Source of the DNA: Chloracidobacterium sp.
GTDB lineage: Bacteria > Acidobacteriota > Blastocatellia > Pyrinomonadales > Pyrinomonadaceae
Length of the DNA: 64,000 nt
Direction: 5' to 3'
NCBI GenBank assembly: GCA_016720705.1
Contig: JADKKB010000007.1
Coordinates: forward strand, 1,984,001-2,048,000
The translations under genes were made by a program, and so were the position numbers. The notes beneath the pieces were generated by a model that saw only the letters and a program-made list of their open reading frames with translations, searched no databases and was not told where the DNA came from. Below are positions 46,701 through 55,600 of this stretch, piece after piece. Within the stretch, counting starts at the first letter, position 1. Every line of letters begins with the position of its first letter.

Positions 46701-47806
46701 GGTCCCTCAAATGTCGCATCGTCTTGAATCGTAAATGTCACCGTTCCGGAAGTCTGCCCATTCGGGATCGTGATCGTCGTATCGCTCAGTGTATAGTCGC
46801 CGGCAGTGATGTTTGTGCCGGAAACTCCAAGGTTGACCGACTGCTGTCCGACCACCGCGTCTGACGCTGTTGCAGTTACCGTCACCGCTGTCGCACCCGT
46901 TTCGGTCGCCGAATTGAGATCAACGTTCAGATCAACTGCATTTATCGGATTTGCCTTCGCCGCAAGATCGTCGATGCCGAGGGCGTCATCGGCTCCCGAT
47001 ACGTTAAAGTCGTTCCACCTTATCCAGATCGTGCCACCATTTGCGATATTGAGTCCGCTGATCGTGCCGCTGATAGCCGATCGGTTCGCGGCACTATTGC
47101 CGTCGAGCGAAGCTGCCGGCGATGTGTCGTAGATCGGTGAGCTGAAATCAAGTGCATCGTAGTTGGTCCATGTGCCCGTTGTCAGGCTCGTCGCGTCGGT
47201 ACTGTATTGAAAGTCAAGCCGGTCTGCCGAACGCGGTCCATCGCCGAGCCTCCATTGCTCGCCGATGTAGCTTAAAGTCAGCGAAGCCATTACCGCGCCG
47301 GTATTGTTGGTAAACGACGCTCCGACCGTCGGTATCAGGGTTCCGCTCAGCAATCCGCCGAAAGCGCGGTCGGACGAGAGGTCCTGTCCCCAGCTATAGG
47401 TGTCGCCCGTCGTTACCGTGCCGGCTCTGGCTCTGTACGTGGAGTTAGCATTTGTGCCCGCCTCACTGAACGCCCAACCCTCAGGTACGGAGGTGTTCGT
47501 GTCGCCGGAACTGGCAAGAGTGTCAAAATTCTGCGTGTAGGTGCTCGCAAATGATGTCAGGCTGATCGTGCCGGCCAGCGGCCTTTCGCCCGTCGGCAAA
47601 GGTGCGGTCGGCGATGGTCGAAGGGAAGGAAAGAATAGTTTTTGTTCGCCCCACGCGGCAGCGATAAGGTCGTGGATCGCGGCATTTGGCGAAAACGCCG
47701 CGACCCTGGAGCCTGCGGCGAATATTAAAGAAATTAGCACGGCCGAGACCGCGACTTTAATTAAAACGGATGATCTGGTTTTCGAATGAACATTTTTTTT
47801 CAACAT
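40733..47806 (-). CDS. 2357-residue exoprotein with Calx-beta, beta-helix, PKD, FG-GAP, dockerin-like and cohesin-like modules
   Basis: ATG 47806 follows GGAGGTAT. A signal/anchor helix lies about residues 15-37. Domains in order: anchor-type beta module (75-285); two Calx-beta repeats (290-500); parallel beta-helix (515-870, opening YVDNTNALC); DUF11/Ig-like (945-1070); two PKD domains (1070-1270, YSWDFGDGQTG); seven FG-GAP repeats (1342-1688, GDLNGDGKPD); Calx-beta; InlB-type repeats (1800-2025); a dockerin-like double loop (about 2027-2110, NEFQRADSAPR and DYVQAGRYAAGLD); a cohesin-like domain (about 2129-2255); and the carboxypeptidase-regulatory-like tail (2277-2357). The promoter has a CRP-type box. 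Function is probably adhesion or matrix assembly. Confidence 0.87.
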   Translation of the reverse strand: MLKKNVHSKTRSSVLIKVAVSAVLISLIFAAGSRVAAFSPNAAIHDLIAAAWGEQKLFFPSLRPSPTAPLPTGERPLAGTISLTSFASTYTQNFDTLASSGDTNTSVPEGWAFSEAGTNANSTYRARAGTVTTGDTYSWGQDLSSDRAFGGLLSGTLIPTVGASFTNNTGAVMASLTLSYIGEQWRLGDGPRSADRLDFQYSTDATSLTTGTWTNYDALDFSSPIYDTSPAASLDGNSAANRSAISGTISGLNIANGGTIWIRWNDFNVSGADDALGIDDLAAKANPINAVDLNVDLNSATETGATAVTVTATASDAVVGQQSVNLGVSGTNITAGDYTLSDTTITIPNGQTSGTVTFTIQDDATFEGPETATLTISNPTSGISLGATTTQTIDIADNDVMPSISVGNVSAVESIGDISFTVTQSAVSDLATTFNYSTADITATAGLDYTAVSGTATILPGAITTTIPVPILPDGITEADETFRLTIDTPVNASIASGTALATIIDDETFYVDNTNALCSNSGPGVTRELPFCTITKAATVAAAGNTVYVLAGMYAETVYPNSGTAGQPVTFHADAGVTVTGDPGGFGSAFAMGAKSYIVIDGFSITNTPYKGIYADASDHLTIINNHVSNAGVTSPTHPYEQGIYLRGTTYSEISGNTTDHNTCIGIRLVLNSDHNLVSNNISFANFSVVETDAAGIELTGSSYNTVIHNVVYSNEDSGINVYVHDLGVASSHNLIAGNLSYENGDHGIDTNNSPYNTVIGNTAHGNGTVGINFEGEPATGSHHAVIRNNISSRNGYTPPTGSFGGNLRVDTASVDGTVSDYNVFDIGNASVQIIWNNVNYVSLAALQAAFPAQELNGLEGDPLFADPVPSVLRQDGVPYLGTAAVGDYHVLSGSPAIDSADSDATGEPAFDLDGKPRIDDPIAANTGVGTRTYDDRGAFEYQPPPSIEKAFGTPDLDLGAATSLTITVTNPHSSEALTGVGFTDTMPAGLTVSDQTSSQCGGTLNVASNVLTLTGASIAGGGSCVIGVTVTGETTGVKNNVTSRVTSANFGIGNTASATVSVYDNRPHAAFNAMPNPAACGQPVAFDATASTHGHPGRTITSYSWDFGDGQTGSGATPTHAYSAYAVRTASLTVTDDNTPPRTDTVSHDVMVSLGNGNPVAVPGGPYSGGYLAPVTFDGRGSYDPNESCGDRIVRYEWLLNSTSPLGEGPTLVPDLSALAMGATHTIMLRVTDTFGAVGTATTTLYIPYPPSAGIYADTETQLGANLNVTPTVALQNATRATATTDTNFKGTLAADPVTGVVRVTNASPAGSYIVTVKAFGPSGTAAKTFTLTVTNGTACNGNIGFTSPASPEKPVGNTPVSIAVGDFNGDGIQDMVTVNVNSNNVSVLIGDGSGGFAAAVNYGVASLPKEVAVGDLNGDGKQDLVTANIGSYNISVLLGDGAGGFSAASNYGLGTTPVSVAIGDLNGDGKPDLAVADPWVNSVSILLGDGSGGFSAPANFSVGSAPFSVVIGDLNGDGKPDIVTVNSASNNVSVLLGNGSGGFGAAANFGVGSNPYSVAAGDLNGDGFQDIVTANSASDNVSVLLGNGSGGFSAAVNFAVGSGPISLVLGDLNGDGKPDIATANEITNTISVLTGTGTGSFGAPVNFAVGSDPYSVTFGDLNADGKLDVATANRASNDVSIRLAVCTPVVDLSVSANAASASEAAATVVTVTATVSDPVTGAQTVDLEVSGSNITVADYTLTGTTITIPDGETTGSVTFKVVNDLIYEGTETAIMTISNPSIGIALGTTLTQNVVITDSLQQNYTITASAGPAGSITPSGEVTVNTNSGQIFSINPDAYHHVASVLIDGVPYEGPLPGGTYTFTNVVSNHTIAVTFAIDTYTLTYMSGGNGSITGASLQTVNHGADGSTVTAVPATGYHFVDWSDNSTQNPRTDSGITADISVTANFTRNEYTLTTTVVGYGVVNRSVAGPYYYGDAVTLTAVPGSTHWAFSGFGGDLTGTTNPQDIAINDNKSVTATFALIPEGYESDVTPRPTGDNVIDVTDFTMIGRFVVGLETPDPLYNEFQRADSAPRATKGDGLLTAGDYVQAGRYAAGLDMWSGAGGETLASLFPFQEMTKGQDDSQQTLQPRILRVEDVSASRDSTVTVSISIDAQGDENGFGFTISYDGTILSNPVVLTGADMPGTPPIVNSLTAGKVGVVTAMTTGTTIPFGTREIVKIRFNILPTASGGPTSLAFTGAPPVVNQVSSAAAEALPTTFNAGTVTILAPTAAGTSVGGIVLSPGGQAVRNARLSMTDQSGMVRTAISNSFGFFRFDDVTVGETYVLNVRSKSYVFAPQLLNVTDEVTNLIVVAEP

Positions 47807-47845
47807 GGCGGCTATACCTCCAACCGCTTCTCGCCGGGATAGCTG
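47807..47845 (-). promoter_or_regulatory. conserved 3' leader block before the 47806 start
   Basis: On the minus strand CAGCTATCCCGGCGAGAAG, then CGGTTGGAGGTAT, six nt and ATGTTGAAAAA. Nearly the same string precedes the gene starting at 57163, though the leader between promoter and block differs. It contains the Shine-Dalgarno, so it may be a structured translational control element. Confidence 0.5.
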
Positions 47846-47947
47846 AAAGGGTTTGGTATATGTGCTTAGGAAGAGGAGAAAAACTGCACCTCCAAACCTT
47901 CATCGCCACCGACAACACGGCATATTGCGCCGATAGTATCTAATCTC

Positions 47948-47989
47948 ATCGTATGCCTATTACAGGCAATATCTGTGACAGCGGTCACA
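47948..47989 (-). promoter_or_regulatory. class II CRP-type promoter of the 40733-47806 gene
   Basis: On the minus strand TGTGACCGCTGTCACA (47974-47989) fits TGTGA-N6-TCACA perfectly. It is followed by exactly 20 nt and TACGAT (47948-47953), placing the box centre near -41. The spacer holds an inverted repeat TGCCT-GTAAT-AGGCA. TCGGCGCAATATGC follows 14 nt after TACGAT. Confidence 0.75.
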
Positions 47990-48111
47990 TCTGGAAAATG
48001 TATTTTAGAGATGCGGCCATTCATCCGAGACCGCGTCACGAGTCGCCGCTTGCGAGGTTCATCTCCGAAGGCGCCTGGCCGACGTGACCTCACAAAAAAT
48101 CTTCATAAGGG

Positions 48112-48162
48112 TTGACAATCGTTGCCGCTCCTGATTAGTATTGCAAATGAAAGTCGCTTTCA
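48112..48162 (+). promoter_or_regulatory. promoter and palindromic operator of the TonB receptor gene
   Basis: TTGACA (48112-48117), an 18-nt spacer and TAGTAT (48136-48141), followed at the expected +1 by a perfect 15-bp palindrome TGAAAG-TCG-CTTTCA (48148-48162). An operator over the start site of a siderophore receptor suggests metal-dependent repression. Confidence 0.6.
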
Positions 48163-48265
48163 ATAAGAGATCGACAATCGATAGTCCCAAGTCAATCTGC
48201 TTAGTCCATTCGCTTTTAGCGGCTAGCGTGGCCATCGGCGGCAAGGGAGTCTCAGAGTACAAATT

Positions 48266-50653
48266 ATGAAATTCAGACAGATCCTTCAGGCAACATTTAA
48301 CCAGCTGGTGCATATTACCAAAGGTCCGCATTATTACCGAACACTTATCAGCCGATCTACCGTCGCTGCCTTATTGATCATTGCGATCGCGTCGGCATTG
48401 TCGGCACAGAATAAGGTTGGTTCAAATCGGGTCACAGGTGTGGTCGTCGACCGTTCGGGGGCGTCGATCGCCGGGGCGGCGGTGAGTTCGGATGCGGTTT
48501 CGGCCGCGGCCGATGGCGAGGGTCGATTTTCGATCGCACTTTCAAACGGTGCTCACGAACTTCGGATCTCCGCGTCGGGATTTAGCGGCGATGTCCGCCG
48601 GATCGGCCTGAGCGGCGGTAATGTCGATCTCGGTACGATAGTACTCGAGGTTGGGCCGGCAGAGGCGACGGTGACCGTTTCTGACAGCCCGATATATTTG
48701 GTGGCTGCGATCCAATCGACCACTAAGACCTTTACATCGCTTCGCGACGTGCCGCAGTCGGTCACTGTCACCAAGTCCGAGCAGATGCGTGACCAGATGA
48801 TGTCCGGCATTGCGGATGTCGTTCGATACGTGCCGGGCGTCTCTGCCCATCAGGGCGAGAATAATCGCGACGATGTGATATTTCGCGGTAATCGCAGCAG
48901 TGCTGACTTTTTCCGTGACGGCGTCCGCGACGATGTGCAGTACTATCGCGATCTGTATAATCTCGACCGTGTCGAGACGATCCGTGGGTCTAATGCAATG
49001 GTCTTTGGCCGTGGAGGTGGCGGCGGCGTGATCAATCGGGTCACGAAAGAGGCCGGATTTACGCCGATCCGTGATTTCACGGCGAGCCTTGGGTCGTACT
49101 TTCAACGCCGGTTTACAGCGGACATCGATCAACCGCTTGGCAAACGGTTAGCTCTTCGCGTCAATGGCCTTTACGAGGGTGCGGACAGCTTTCGCAAATC
49201 TGTAAATTCAAACCGTGTAGGCATCAACCCGACGCTCACATTTCTGCCCGACAACAAAACTCGTATAACGCTCGGCTATGAGTATCTACGCGACCGCCGC
49301 ATCGCCGATCGCGGGATATCTTCGTTTGCCGGTCGTCCTGCGGACGTTCCGATCTCGACATATTACGGCGACCCCGACAACAGCCGCGTTAAAGCCGACG
49401 TTAATATTTTTACGGCATCTATCGATCGAGTTTTTGGCAGGCTTATCGTCCGTAATCGTACTAATTACGGCGACTACGAACGCTTTTATCAAAATTACGT
49501 TCCGGGTGCGGTCAATGCACTTAAAACGCTGGTTACGCTCTCGGCCTACAACAACTCGGCCCATCGCCGCAATCTCTTTAACCAGACTGACCTGATATAC
49601 GATGTCAAAACGGGCAAGATCCGTCACACGCTTGCGTTCGGCACCGAGTTTGGCACTCAGCGGACGCGCAACTTTCGCCAAACGGGATATTTCAATAATT
49701 TGACGACGTCAACGCAAGTCGCATACGATCGGCCGCAGACCAATATGCCGGTCACATTTCGCCAGAGTGCGACCGACGCCGACAATCATCTCAGGCTCTA
49801 TCTCGGTGCCGCGTATATTCAGGATCAGATCGCGGTTTCGCGCTATTTGCAGCTTATCGCCGGTGTTCGCTTTGACTATTTTGGGCTCAAGTATTTTAAC
49901 GACCGCACGGCGTCATCACTCAGTCGCGTGGATCGTCTCGTTAGCCCGCGATTCGGTGCTGTAATCAAACCGTTCGCCGAACTCTCGCTTTACGGGAGTT
50001 ATAGCGTGTCGTTTCTGCCAAGTTCCGGCGATCAGTTCGCATCGCTTACAAACATCACTCAGCAGGTCAAGCCCGAGCAGTTTACGAATTACGAGGCCGG
50101 AGCCAAGTGGGATCTCGCCCGCGGTCTTTACCTGACGGCGGCCATTTATAGGCTCGATCGTACAAACACACGTTCGGTCGACCCCAATGACCCGACGGCG
50201 ATCATCCAGACCGGCAGTCAACGGAGCGAGGGATTTGAGTTTGGCGTCACCGGTAGCTTTTCGCCAAAATGGGTTTCATCGGGCGGATTTACCTGGCAGA
50301 ATGCACGCATCACATCTGCCACCGCGAGTGCTGCCGCAGGCAAACAGGCTGCTCAGGTGCCGCATAATACCGTTTCGTGGTGGAATAAATACTCCTTTAC
50401 GAACCGCTTGAGTGCAGGCATCGGACTGATCTATCGCTCGGATATGTTTGCGGCGATCGACAATACGGTCGTCTTGCCGGGATATTTTCGGGCGGACGCG
50501 GCGGTTTATTACAATATCAACGAGAAATGGCGTTTGCAGGCAAATATCGACAATCTGACGAACGTTCGCTATTTTGCCAACGCTGACGGCAACAATAATA
50601 TTTCGCCGGGCTCGCCGCGATCTGCAAAGGTCGGCGTCGTAGCACGGTTTTGA
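48266..50653 (+). CDS. TonB-dependent siderophore receptor
   Basis: 795 residues. An extended signal region (about 1-47, ending ALSAQ) is followed by a CarboxypepD_reg-like domain (about 53-130, VTGVVVDRSGASIAGA), a plug domain (about 150-260) with DVPQSVTVTKSEQMRD, RYVPGVSAHQGENNRDDVIFRG-type motifs and ETIRGSNAMVFGRGGGGGVIN, and a beta-barrel ending in the outer-membrane signature VGVVARF. It would import ferric siderophore across the outer membrane with TonB-ExbBD energy. The plug motifs match the siderophore-receptor subfamily. Its gene is divergent from the giant gene at 47806 and preceded by a palindromic operator. No TonB box was identified with certainty. Confidence 0.92.
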   Translation: MKFRQILQATFNQLVHITKGPHYYRTLISRSTVAALLIIAIASALSAQNKVGSNRVTGVVVDRSGASIAGAAVSSDAVSAAADGEGRFSIALSNGAHELRISASGFSGDVRRIGLSGGNVDLGTIVLEVGPAEATVTVSDSPIYLVAAIQSTTKTFTSLRDVPQSVTVTKSEQMRDQMMSGIADVVRYVPGVSAHQGENNRDDVIFRGNRSSADFFRDGVRDDVQYYRDLYNLDRVETIRGSNAMVFGRGGGGGVINRVTKEAGFTPIRDFTASLGSYFQRRFTADIDQPLGKRLALRVNGLYEGADSFRKSVNSNRVGINPTLTFLPDNKTRITLGYEYLRDRRIADRGISSFAGRPADVPISTYYGDPDNSRVKADVNIFTASIDRVFGRLIVRNRTNYGDYERFYQNYVPGAVNALKTLVTLSAYNNSAHRRNLFNQTDLIYDVKTGKIRHTLAFGTEFGTQRTRNFRQTGYFNNLTTSTQVAYDRPQTNMPVTFRQSATDADNHLRLYLGAAYIQDQIAVSRYLQLIAGVRFDYFGLKYFNDRTASSLSRVDRLVSPRFGAVIKPFAELSLYGSYSVSFLPSSGDQFASLTNITQQVKPEQFTNYEAGAKWDLARGLYLTAAIYRLDRTNTRSVDPNDPTAIIQTGSQRSEGFEFGVTGSFSPKWVSSGGFTWQNARITSATASAAAGKQAAQVPHNTVSWWNKYSFTNRLSAGIGLIYRSDMFAAIDNTVVLPGYFRADAAVYYNINEKWRLQANIDNLTNVRYFANADGNNNISPGSPRSAKVGVVARF

Positions 50654-50698
50654 TCTTCGAACTTCCGCTGACCCACCGTTGCACTGTAAGACCAGACC

Positions 50699-50723
50699 GA
50701 GGCCGTCCGGCACAGACGGCCTC
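50699..50723. terminator. hairpin between convergent 50653 and 50809 genes
   Basis: GAGGCCGTC, loop CGGCACA, GACGGCCTC: a perfect 9-bp stem. There is no T run on either side, so termination would be weak or factor-assisted. Confidence 0.5.
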
Positions 50724-50808
50724 ACTCCCACAACCCCCAAATTCTCATCTGTATGCGGTCGTGCAAGTAATCCAGGGAACTGTCCGCGCTCCGAATTCTG
50801 CGTCTAGG

Positions 50809-52221
50809 TCATCGCACAAACGCATTCGGCAAGGGTAGATCGCCGCTCTGGCCAAACTGCTGGATCAGCACTCCGGCGGTCGAACGGTTGAGGTACCAGG
50901 TCGAGCTGGACGGGCGGAAAACGGCCGCGTCGGTCTTACCATCGCCGTCATAATCTCCCGGAACTGCCGCGTCGGTGCCCGACCCGAACGGGAATGCGTA
51001 GAATGTCAGGTCTTCGCTTCGGAGTATGAACCATTCGCCGGTCGATGGCCGCCAGTATGCGACATCGGCCTTGCCGTCGCCGGTGTAATCGCCCGGAACG
51101 GCCTTATCGGTCGGCAGTCCGAACTGTGTCGCGAACGAACCTCCGGTACTCTTAAGTATCCACCATTCGGCGCCGTTCGCTCCGGTTGGCCGATATATGG
51201 CAATATCCGTCTTGCCGTCGCCGTCGTAATCCGCCGGGACGGGCAGGTCGGTCGTCAAACCGAACTGCTGAATGGTAGTGCCGCCGCCGGAATTGCTGAT
51301 ATACCAGGTTGCGGTGGACGCCCTGAATACTGCCGCGTCCGCCTTGCCGTCGCCGTCATAATCCGCCGGAGCAGGCACATCGGAGCCGGTGCCGAACGGG
51401 AACGCATAGAATGTAAGATCGTCGCTCCTCAGCACGTACCAAAATCCGGTTGACGTCTGAAAAAACGCGATGTCGGCCTTACCGTCGCCGGTGTAATCGG
51501 CCGGTACCGTCTTGTCCGCCGATGAACCGAATTGCGTCGCAAAATTCCCTCCGTTACTGCTCTTGGACACCCACCACTCACCGGCTGCAGGCCTGAATAT
51601 CGAAACATCCGACTTGCTGTCGCCGTCAAAATCAAAGGCTGTCGCGGGCGGTGCGGCCATTGTGACATTGGTCGTGTAAGGTTGGTCCCCGCTCGGGCCG
51701 CCGGCGTGATTGGCCTGGATTCCGGCGGCGTAGAGCGTCACAGGGCCGAGGTTTGCCGCGGGAGCTATCCAATTTACGGTCCAAAGTGCTCCTCCGGTTT
51801 GATCAGTAAACGTGCCGGCAAGTGTCTGCTCGATGTATGTGCGTCCGTCTTCGGATAAGACCTGAGTGTTTGCTCCAAGATTCCCGAAAGTACCTGCCGC
51901 AGTCTGCCCGGCAAGTCCCGTCATCTCAAATCCCCAACGCAAGCGCGTCACATCGGCATTAGTATGACGGACCCGCAATTGGTAAGTCTGTCCGGGCCGG
52001 TATGAGGTCGGTGCATCGAGGATCTCAAACTGCCCGTTCGGCGTCGGTCCGGAGTGGCACGCCGCACAATTATTCTCGTCCGGAGCACCCGAAAATCCGG
52101 CGGGCGGCCCTGACGAGATCGAACTTACTTTCTCGACAAGCCCATTGCCCGTCATAAGACTAACAACGCCGATCGCCGTAAAAACCAATAGGCAGACGAT
52201 CTTGATCCCTCTTGTTTTCAT
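50809..52221 (-). CDS. exported CxxCH (anchor-V/Reeler-like) protein with FG-GAP tail
   Basis: 470 residues with an N-terminal export helix (about 8-27). The first domain (about 38-190) begins PPAGFSGAPDENNCAACHSG, the CxxCH pattern of choice-of-anchor-V modules. The motif could bind haem c, but one lone CxxCH in this family is not proof. The C-terminal 265 residues are a six-repeat FG-GAP tail in the order A-B-C-A-B-C with DYTGDGKxD and DYDGDGKxD calcium loops, ending LPLPNAFVR. It is the smallest of the tail-bearing proteins, so it best shows how one N-terminal module plus the tail makes a complete protein. The promoter about 280 nt upstream has a CRP-type box. Confidence 0.88.
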   Translation of the reverse strand: MKTRGIKIVCLLVFTAIGVVSLMTGNGLVEKVSSISSGPPAGFSGAPDENNCAACHSGPTPNGQFEILDAPTSYRPGQTYQLRVRHTNADVTRLRWGFEMTGLAGQTAAGTFGNLGANTQVLSEDGRTYIEQTLAGTFTDQTGGALWTVNWIAPAANLGPVTLYAAGIQANHAGGPSGDQPYTTNVTMAAPPATAFDFDGDSKSDVSIFRPAAGEWWVSKSSNGGNFATQFGSSADKTVPADYTGDGKADIAFFQTSTGFWYVLRSDDLTFYAFPFGTGSDVPAPADYDGDGKADAAVFRASTATWYISNSGGGTTIQQFGLTTDLPVPADYDGDGKTDIAIYRPTGANGAEWWILKSTGGSFATQFGLPTDKAVPGDYTGDGKADVAYWRPSTGEWFILRSEDLTFYAFPFGSGTDAAVPGDYDGDGKTDAAVFRPSSSTWYLNRSTAGVLIQQFGQSGDLPLPNAFVR

Positions 52222-52497
52222 CTGAGCTGCAACCTCCGGATTTGGATGGACCCGACGCGGATCCGTGTTCGACGGTAGATAACGAAATAATTGAGCTAAC
52301 GTCCCATCCTAGCACAGACGCTTCGCTCGGTAATAGCAATTTTTCGGCTTAAATTATCTTGCGTCGAGGTTTTCGGCTTTAAGATAAGAGCAATAAAACA
52401 TCATCGATTTGCCGTTTGCCGACGTGAAATGTCACGACCGAGCATATCGTCTGAGCCGATGATATCGGCTTCGTAAATGCCGAGGATAACCAAAACG

Positions 52498-52539
52498 ATC
52501 GTAGTCTTGTTTCAAATGATCGCAGTGACAGCCGTCACA
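52498..52539 (-). promoter_or_regulatory. class II CRP-type promoter of the 50809-52221 gene
   Basis: On the minus strand TGTGACGGCTGTCACT (52524-52539) matches TGTGA-N6-TCACA except the last base. Exactly 20 nt separate it from TACGAT (52498-52503), and TCGGC follows after 14 nt. Geometry is identical to the two other CRP-type promoters in the window. The remaining leader (52222-52490) holds a perfect AGCCGAT-GAT-ATCGGCT palindrome. Confidence 0.68.
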
Positions 52540-52566
52540 TTCTGCGAAGAGTTTTGCAATACGATG

Positions 52567-52597
52567 CAATGCCCGCCCCAATTCGGGGCGGGCATTG
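52567..52597 (-). terminator. very stable hairpin after the 52625 stop
   Basis: CAATGCCCGCCCC, loop AATTC, GGGGCGGGCATTG: a perfect 13-bp GC-rich stem 28 nt past the stop codon and just ahead of the next CRP-type promoter. It lacks a T run, so it may act as an mRNA 3' stabiliser or a factor-dependent terminator. Confidence 0.55.
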
Positions 52598-52624
52598 TCG
52601 TGGTGCCAAGACTACATATTGACG

Positions 52625-55600
52625 CTATCTGACAAATGCGTTCGGCACCGGGACGTCACCGACCGAGCCGAATTGTTGGATCAGCAGACCGTCCCGCGAA
52701 CGACTTATGAACCAGTTGGACGTCGCCGGTCGGTAAACTCCGGCGTCCGCTTTGGCGTCGCCGTCATAGTCAGCAGGAATGGGTAGATCGCCCGCCGCAC
52801 CGAACGGGAAAGCGTAGTATGAGTAATCATCGCTTCGGAGGATGAACCAATATCCGGTCGCCGGATCCCAAAAGGCGATGTCGGCCCTGCCGTCGCCGGT
52901 GTAGTCGGCCGGCACGGCACGGTCGGTCGGTCGGCCGAACTGTGTGGCAAAAACGCCGCCCGAGCTCTGCATTATCCACCATTCGGCACCTCCCGTCCCG
53001 TTTGGCCTAAATACCGCGATGTCGGCCTTTCCGTCGCCGTCGTAATCTTCGATAACAGGTTTGTCGCCGACAGCACCAAACTGTGTGATGCCCGTTCCTC
53101 CGGTCGAACGGCTGATGTACCAGGTCGTGTTCGACGCTCTGAAAACTGTCGGGTCGGCCTTTCCGTCGCCGTCAAAATCAGCCGGAGTCGGAATATCGCC
53201 CGAAGCTCCGAACGGAAAGGCGTAATATGTGACATCCTCGCTTCGCAGTACATACCAGAATCCGGTTGAAGGCTGCCAGAAAGCAATGTCCGTCTTGCCA
53301 TCGCCGGTATAGTCGGCGGTGACGATCGTATCGGCCGCGGCACCAAACTGCACGGCACCGTTGCCGCCGGTCGACTTGAGCCACCACCACTCGGCACCGT
53401 TTGCGCCATTCGGGCGAAAGATCGCCAGATCAGACCACATATCACCGTCCATATCCGCCATCGTCTGTGTACCGACGCATTTGCCGAGATTGCCGGCCTG
53501 GTATATCGCCTTGATCTCGTTTGCGGCCAATGCCCGGCGGTATATTGCCGGGTCATCGATCTTTCCGTTAAAGTATCTCGTCGGTGACCCGCCGCCCCAG
53601 GCAAAGCCAAGATTCAGCGGTCTCGTGTTATTTGCAGGCGTAGTCATTGGGGTTGAACCTTGAAAAGATCCGTCAACATACAGCGCCATGCTGGCACCGT
53701 CCCAAACCCCGGCAATGTGATGGTAATTTCCGTCGAGAGCATTGGCGATCGATACAACCTCCGCAAAGTCGGACGTTCCTGCACCGCCTCGTCCAATAGC
53801 GAAGTGAACAACACCACCTTCGCCCGAAAACGCGGTGAATACCCATCCGGTAGAGTCGGCAAAACCGTGCGATTTATCAATAATGGACGACAATGATTCG
53901 GGCTGAGCTCCGTTGCTCTTCATCCAAAACTCGCTCGTAAAACCGGTCGAATTTACACCAAGCTGGGTGCTGTGGGGAATCGTTACTCCCGAATTTGACA
54001 CGCCTTGAAAATTGAACGATTGACCGACTTTTCCGACCGAGTAGCCGCCGGCGTTGAGAAGCGTGCCGTGGTCGAGTTTTAGACGGTCGAGAGCGTTTGA
54101 TTGTGCTCGCCACCACGCGTTCATTCCTGTCGGACGGGCGGCACACCCCGGCGTCGCGGCGGCCGCGCCGATATGTTGAGCGATAAACGTTCCCATTGCA
54201 TACGGCGAACTGCCGACCGGAATATCGATGACCGAATGTGTCACCGCGTTAATGCTTACAACCGTGTTTGATGTCGCCGCGGCCGCCAGGATGCGGGTGC
54301 TGTCCGCACTTACCGAGATGCCCTCGGTCGAGCGGCCGACCGGAATGAGAGTGCCTTGGTTAGTTGCGGTATCGATCTGGAGTACGTCGGTCGAACCACC
54401 GGCGACATAGGCCCGCGTACCGGCGGCGTTTACCGCGATGACTCGCGGGGTCGGATGTGAAATGTTGGCAATTATTGCATTTGACCCGGCGTCGATCACG
54501 GCTATGTTGTTTGCACTCATTACCGACACATAAACCCTTGACGAGTCCGGCGAGACCGCGACGCCGTAGGCGATGCCGCCAACCGGGATCGTGAATACAC
54601 TGTTGTCGAAAGTGTCAATGGCCGAGACCGTTCCGCCGTAATTTCCTACGTAAACGTGTCTACCATCGGGAGCTGCCGCGATCGCAAACGGATTAGAACC
54701 GACCGGTATCGTGGCAAGTATCGCACCCGTCGTTGTGTCGAGAACACGGACATTACTGCCATCGCGCTCCGTCACGTAGATCCGTGTGCCGGCCGGATTG
54801 ACCGCCACACCGTGTACTGTGCCTGGAACGGTCAGCGTATTTATCAACGAATCGTTCGCCGTATCGAAAACCGAAATATTACCCGACGACACCTGCGGTA
54901 TGTAAAGCCGCGAACCGTCGTCGCTTACCGTTACAAACGATTGCTGGGGCATTGCGCTATTTGTGAGCGTCGCGACGACGCTGCTGGTCGCAATATCGAT
55001 GACCGATGTGGTTGCATCGCCTGAGTTCGGCACGTATGCCCGTCCCAGGTTCGGGATACATACTCCGGTCGAGCCCGTGTTAAAGATCTCGGCGATCTCA
55101 GGCGTCGTCAATGCACGATTAAACACCATCGCCTCGTCGATAAGTCCCTTGTAAAACTGCATACCGACATCGTCGCTGCCGAGTTTGAGATTTGACGATG
55201 TATTAATGACCGTGACCGGGCCGATGGGTGTTGACCCGACAACCTGTCCGTCCTGCAGAACTCTGAGCGTATCGTGATCGTAACTGCAGGCAACGTGTGT
55301 CCAAGCGCCGATCGGCACCGAACCGCCCGTCGCCGTATATTGCGGCCAACCGCCGCCGGTGTTAAAGCCGCACCAGATCTTATTGACGCCTTCAATGTTG
55401 GTCAGCGTTAACTGATACCCGTTGAGATTTGAGATCGGTCCCACCTTTGACATCACCAGTGCCCCGTTCGGGTATGTCGGGATGACCTCAGGCTTGACCC
55501 ACGAGGCCAACGAAAATTCTGTGGTGACGTCGAGAGAATTATTATCCGGCACGTCGACCGTTGCGGTCGTGCCGTTAAAGCTAAAAGCCCTGCCGACCTT

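Noticed and set aside
45779..46864. 361-codon plus-strand open frame inside the 40733 gene
   Set aside because: Arg/Val/Asp-rich shadow frame antisense to the beta-helix and Calx-beta domains; no recognisable protein.
40733..47806. cellulosome scaffoldin
   Set aside because: There is one dockerin-like and one cohesin-like module, no carbohydrate-binding module set and no glycoside hydrolase genes nearby.
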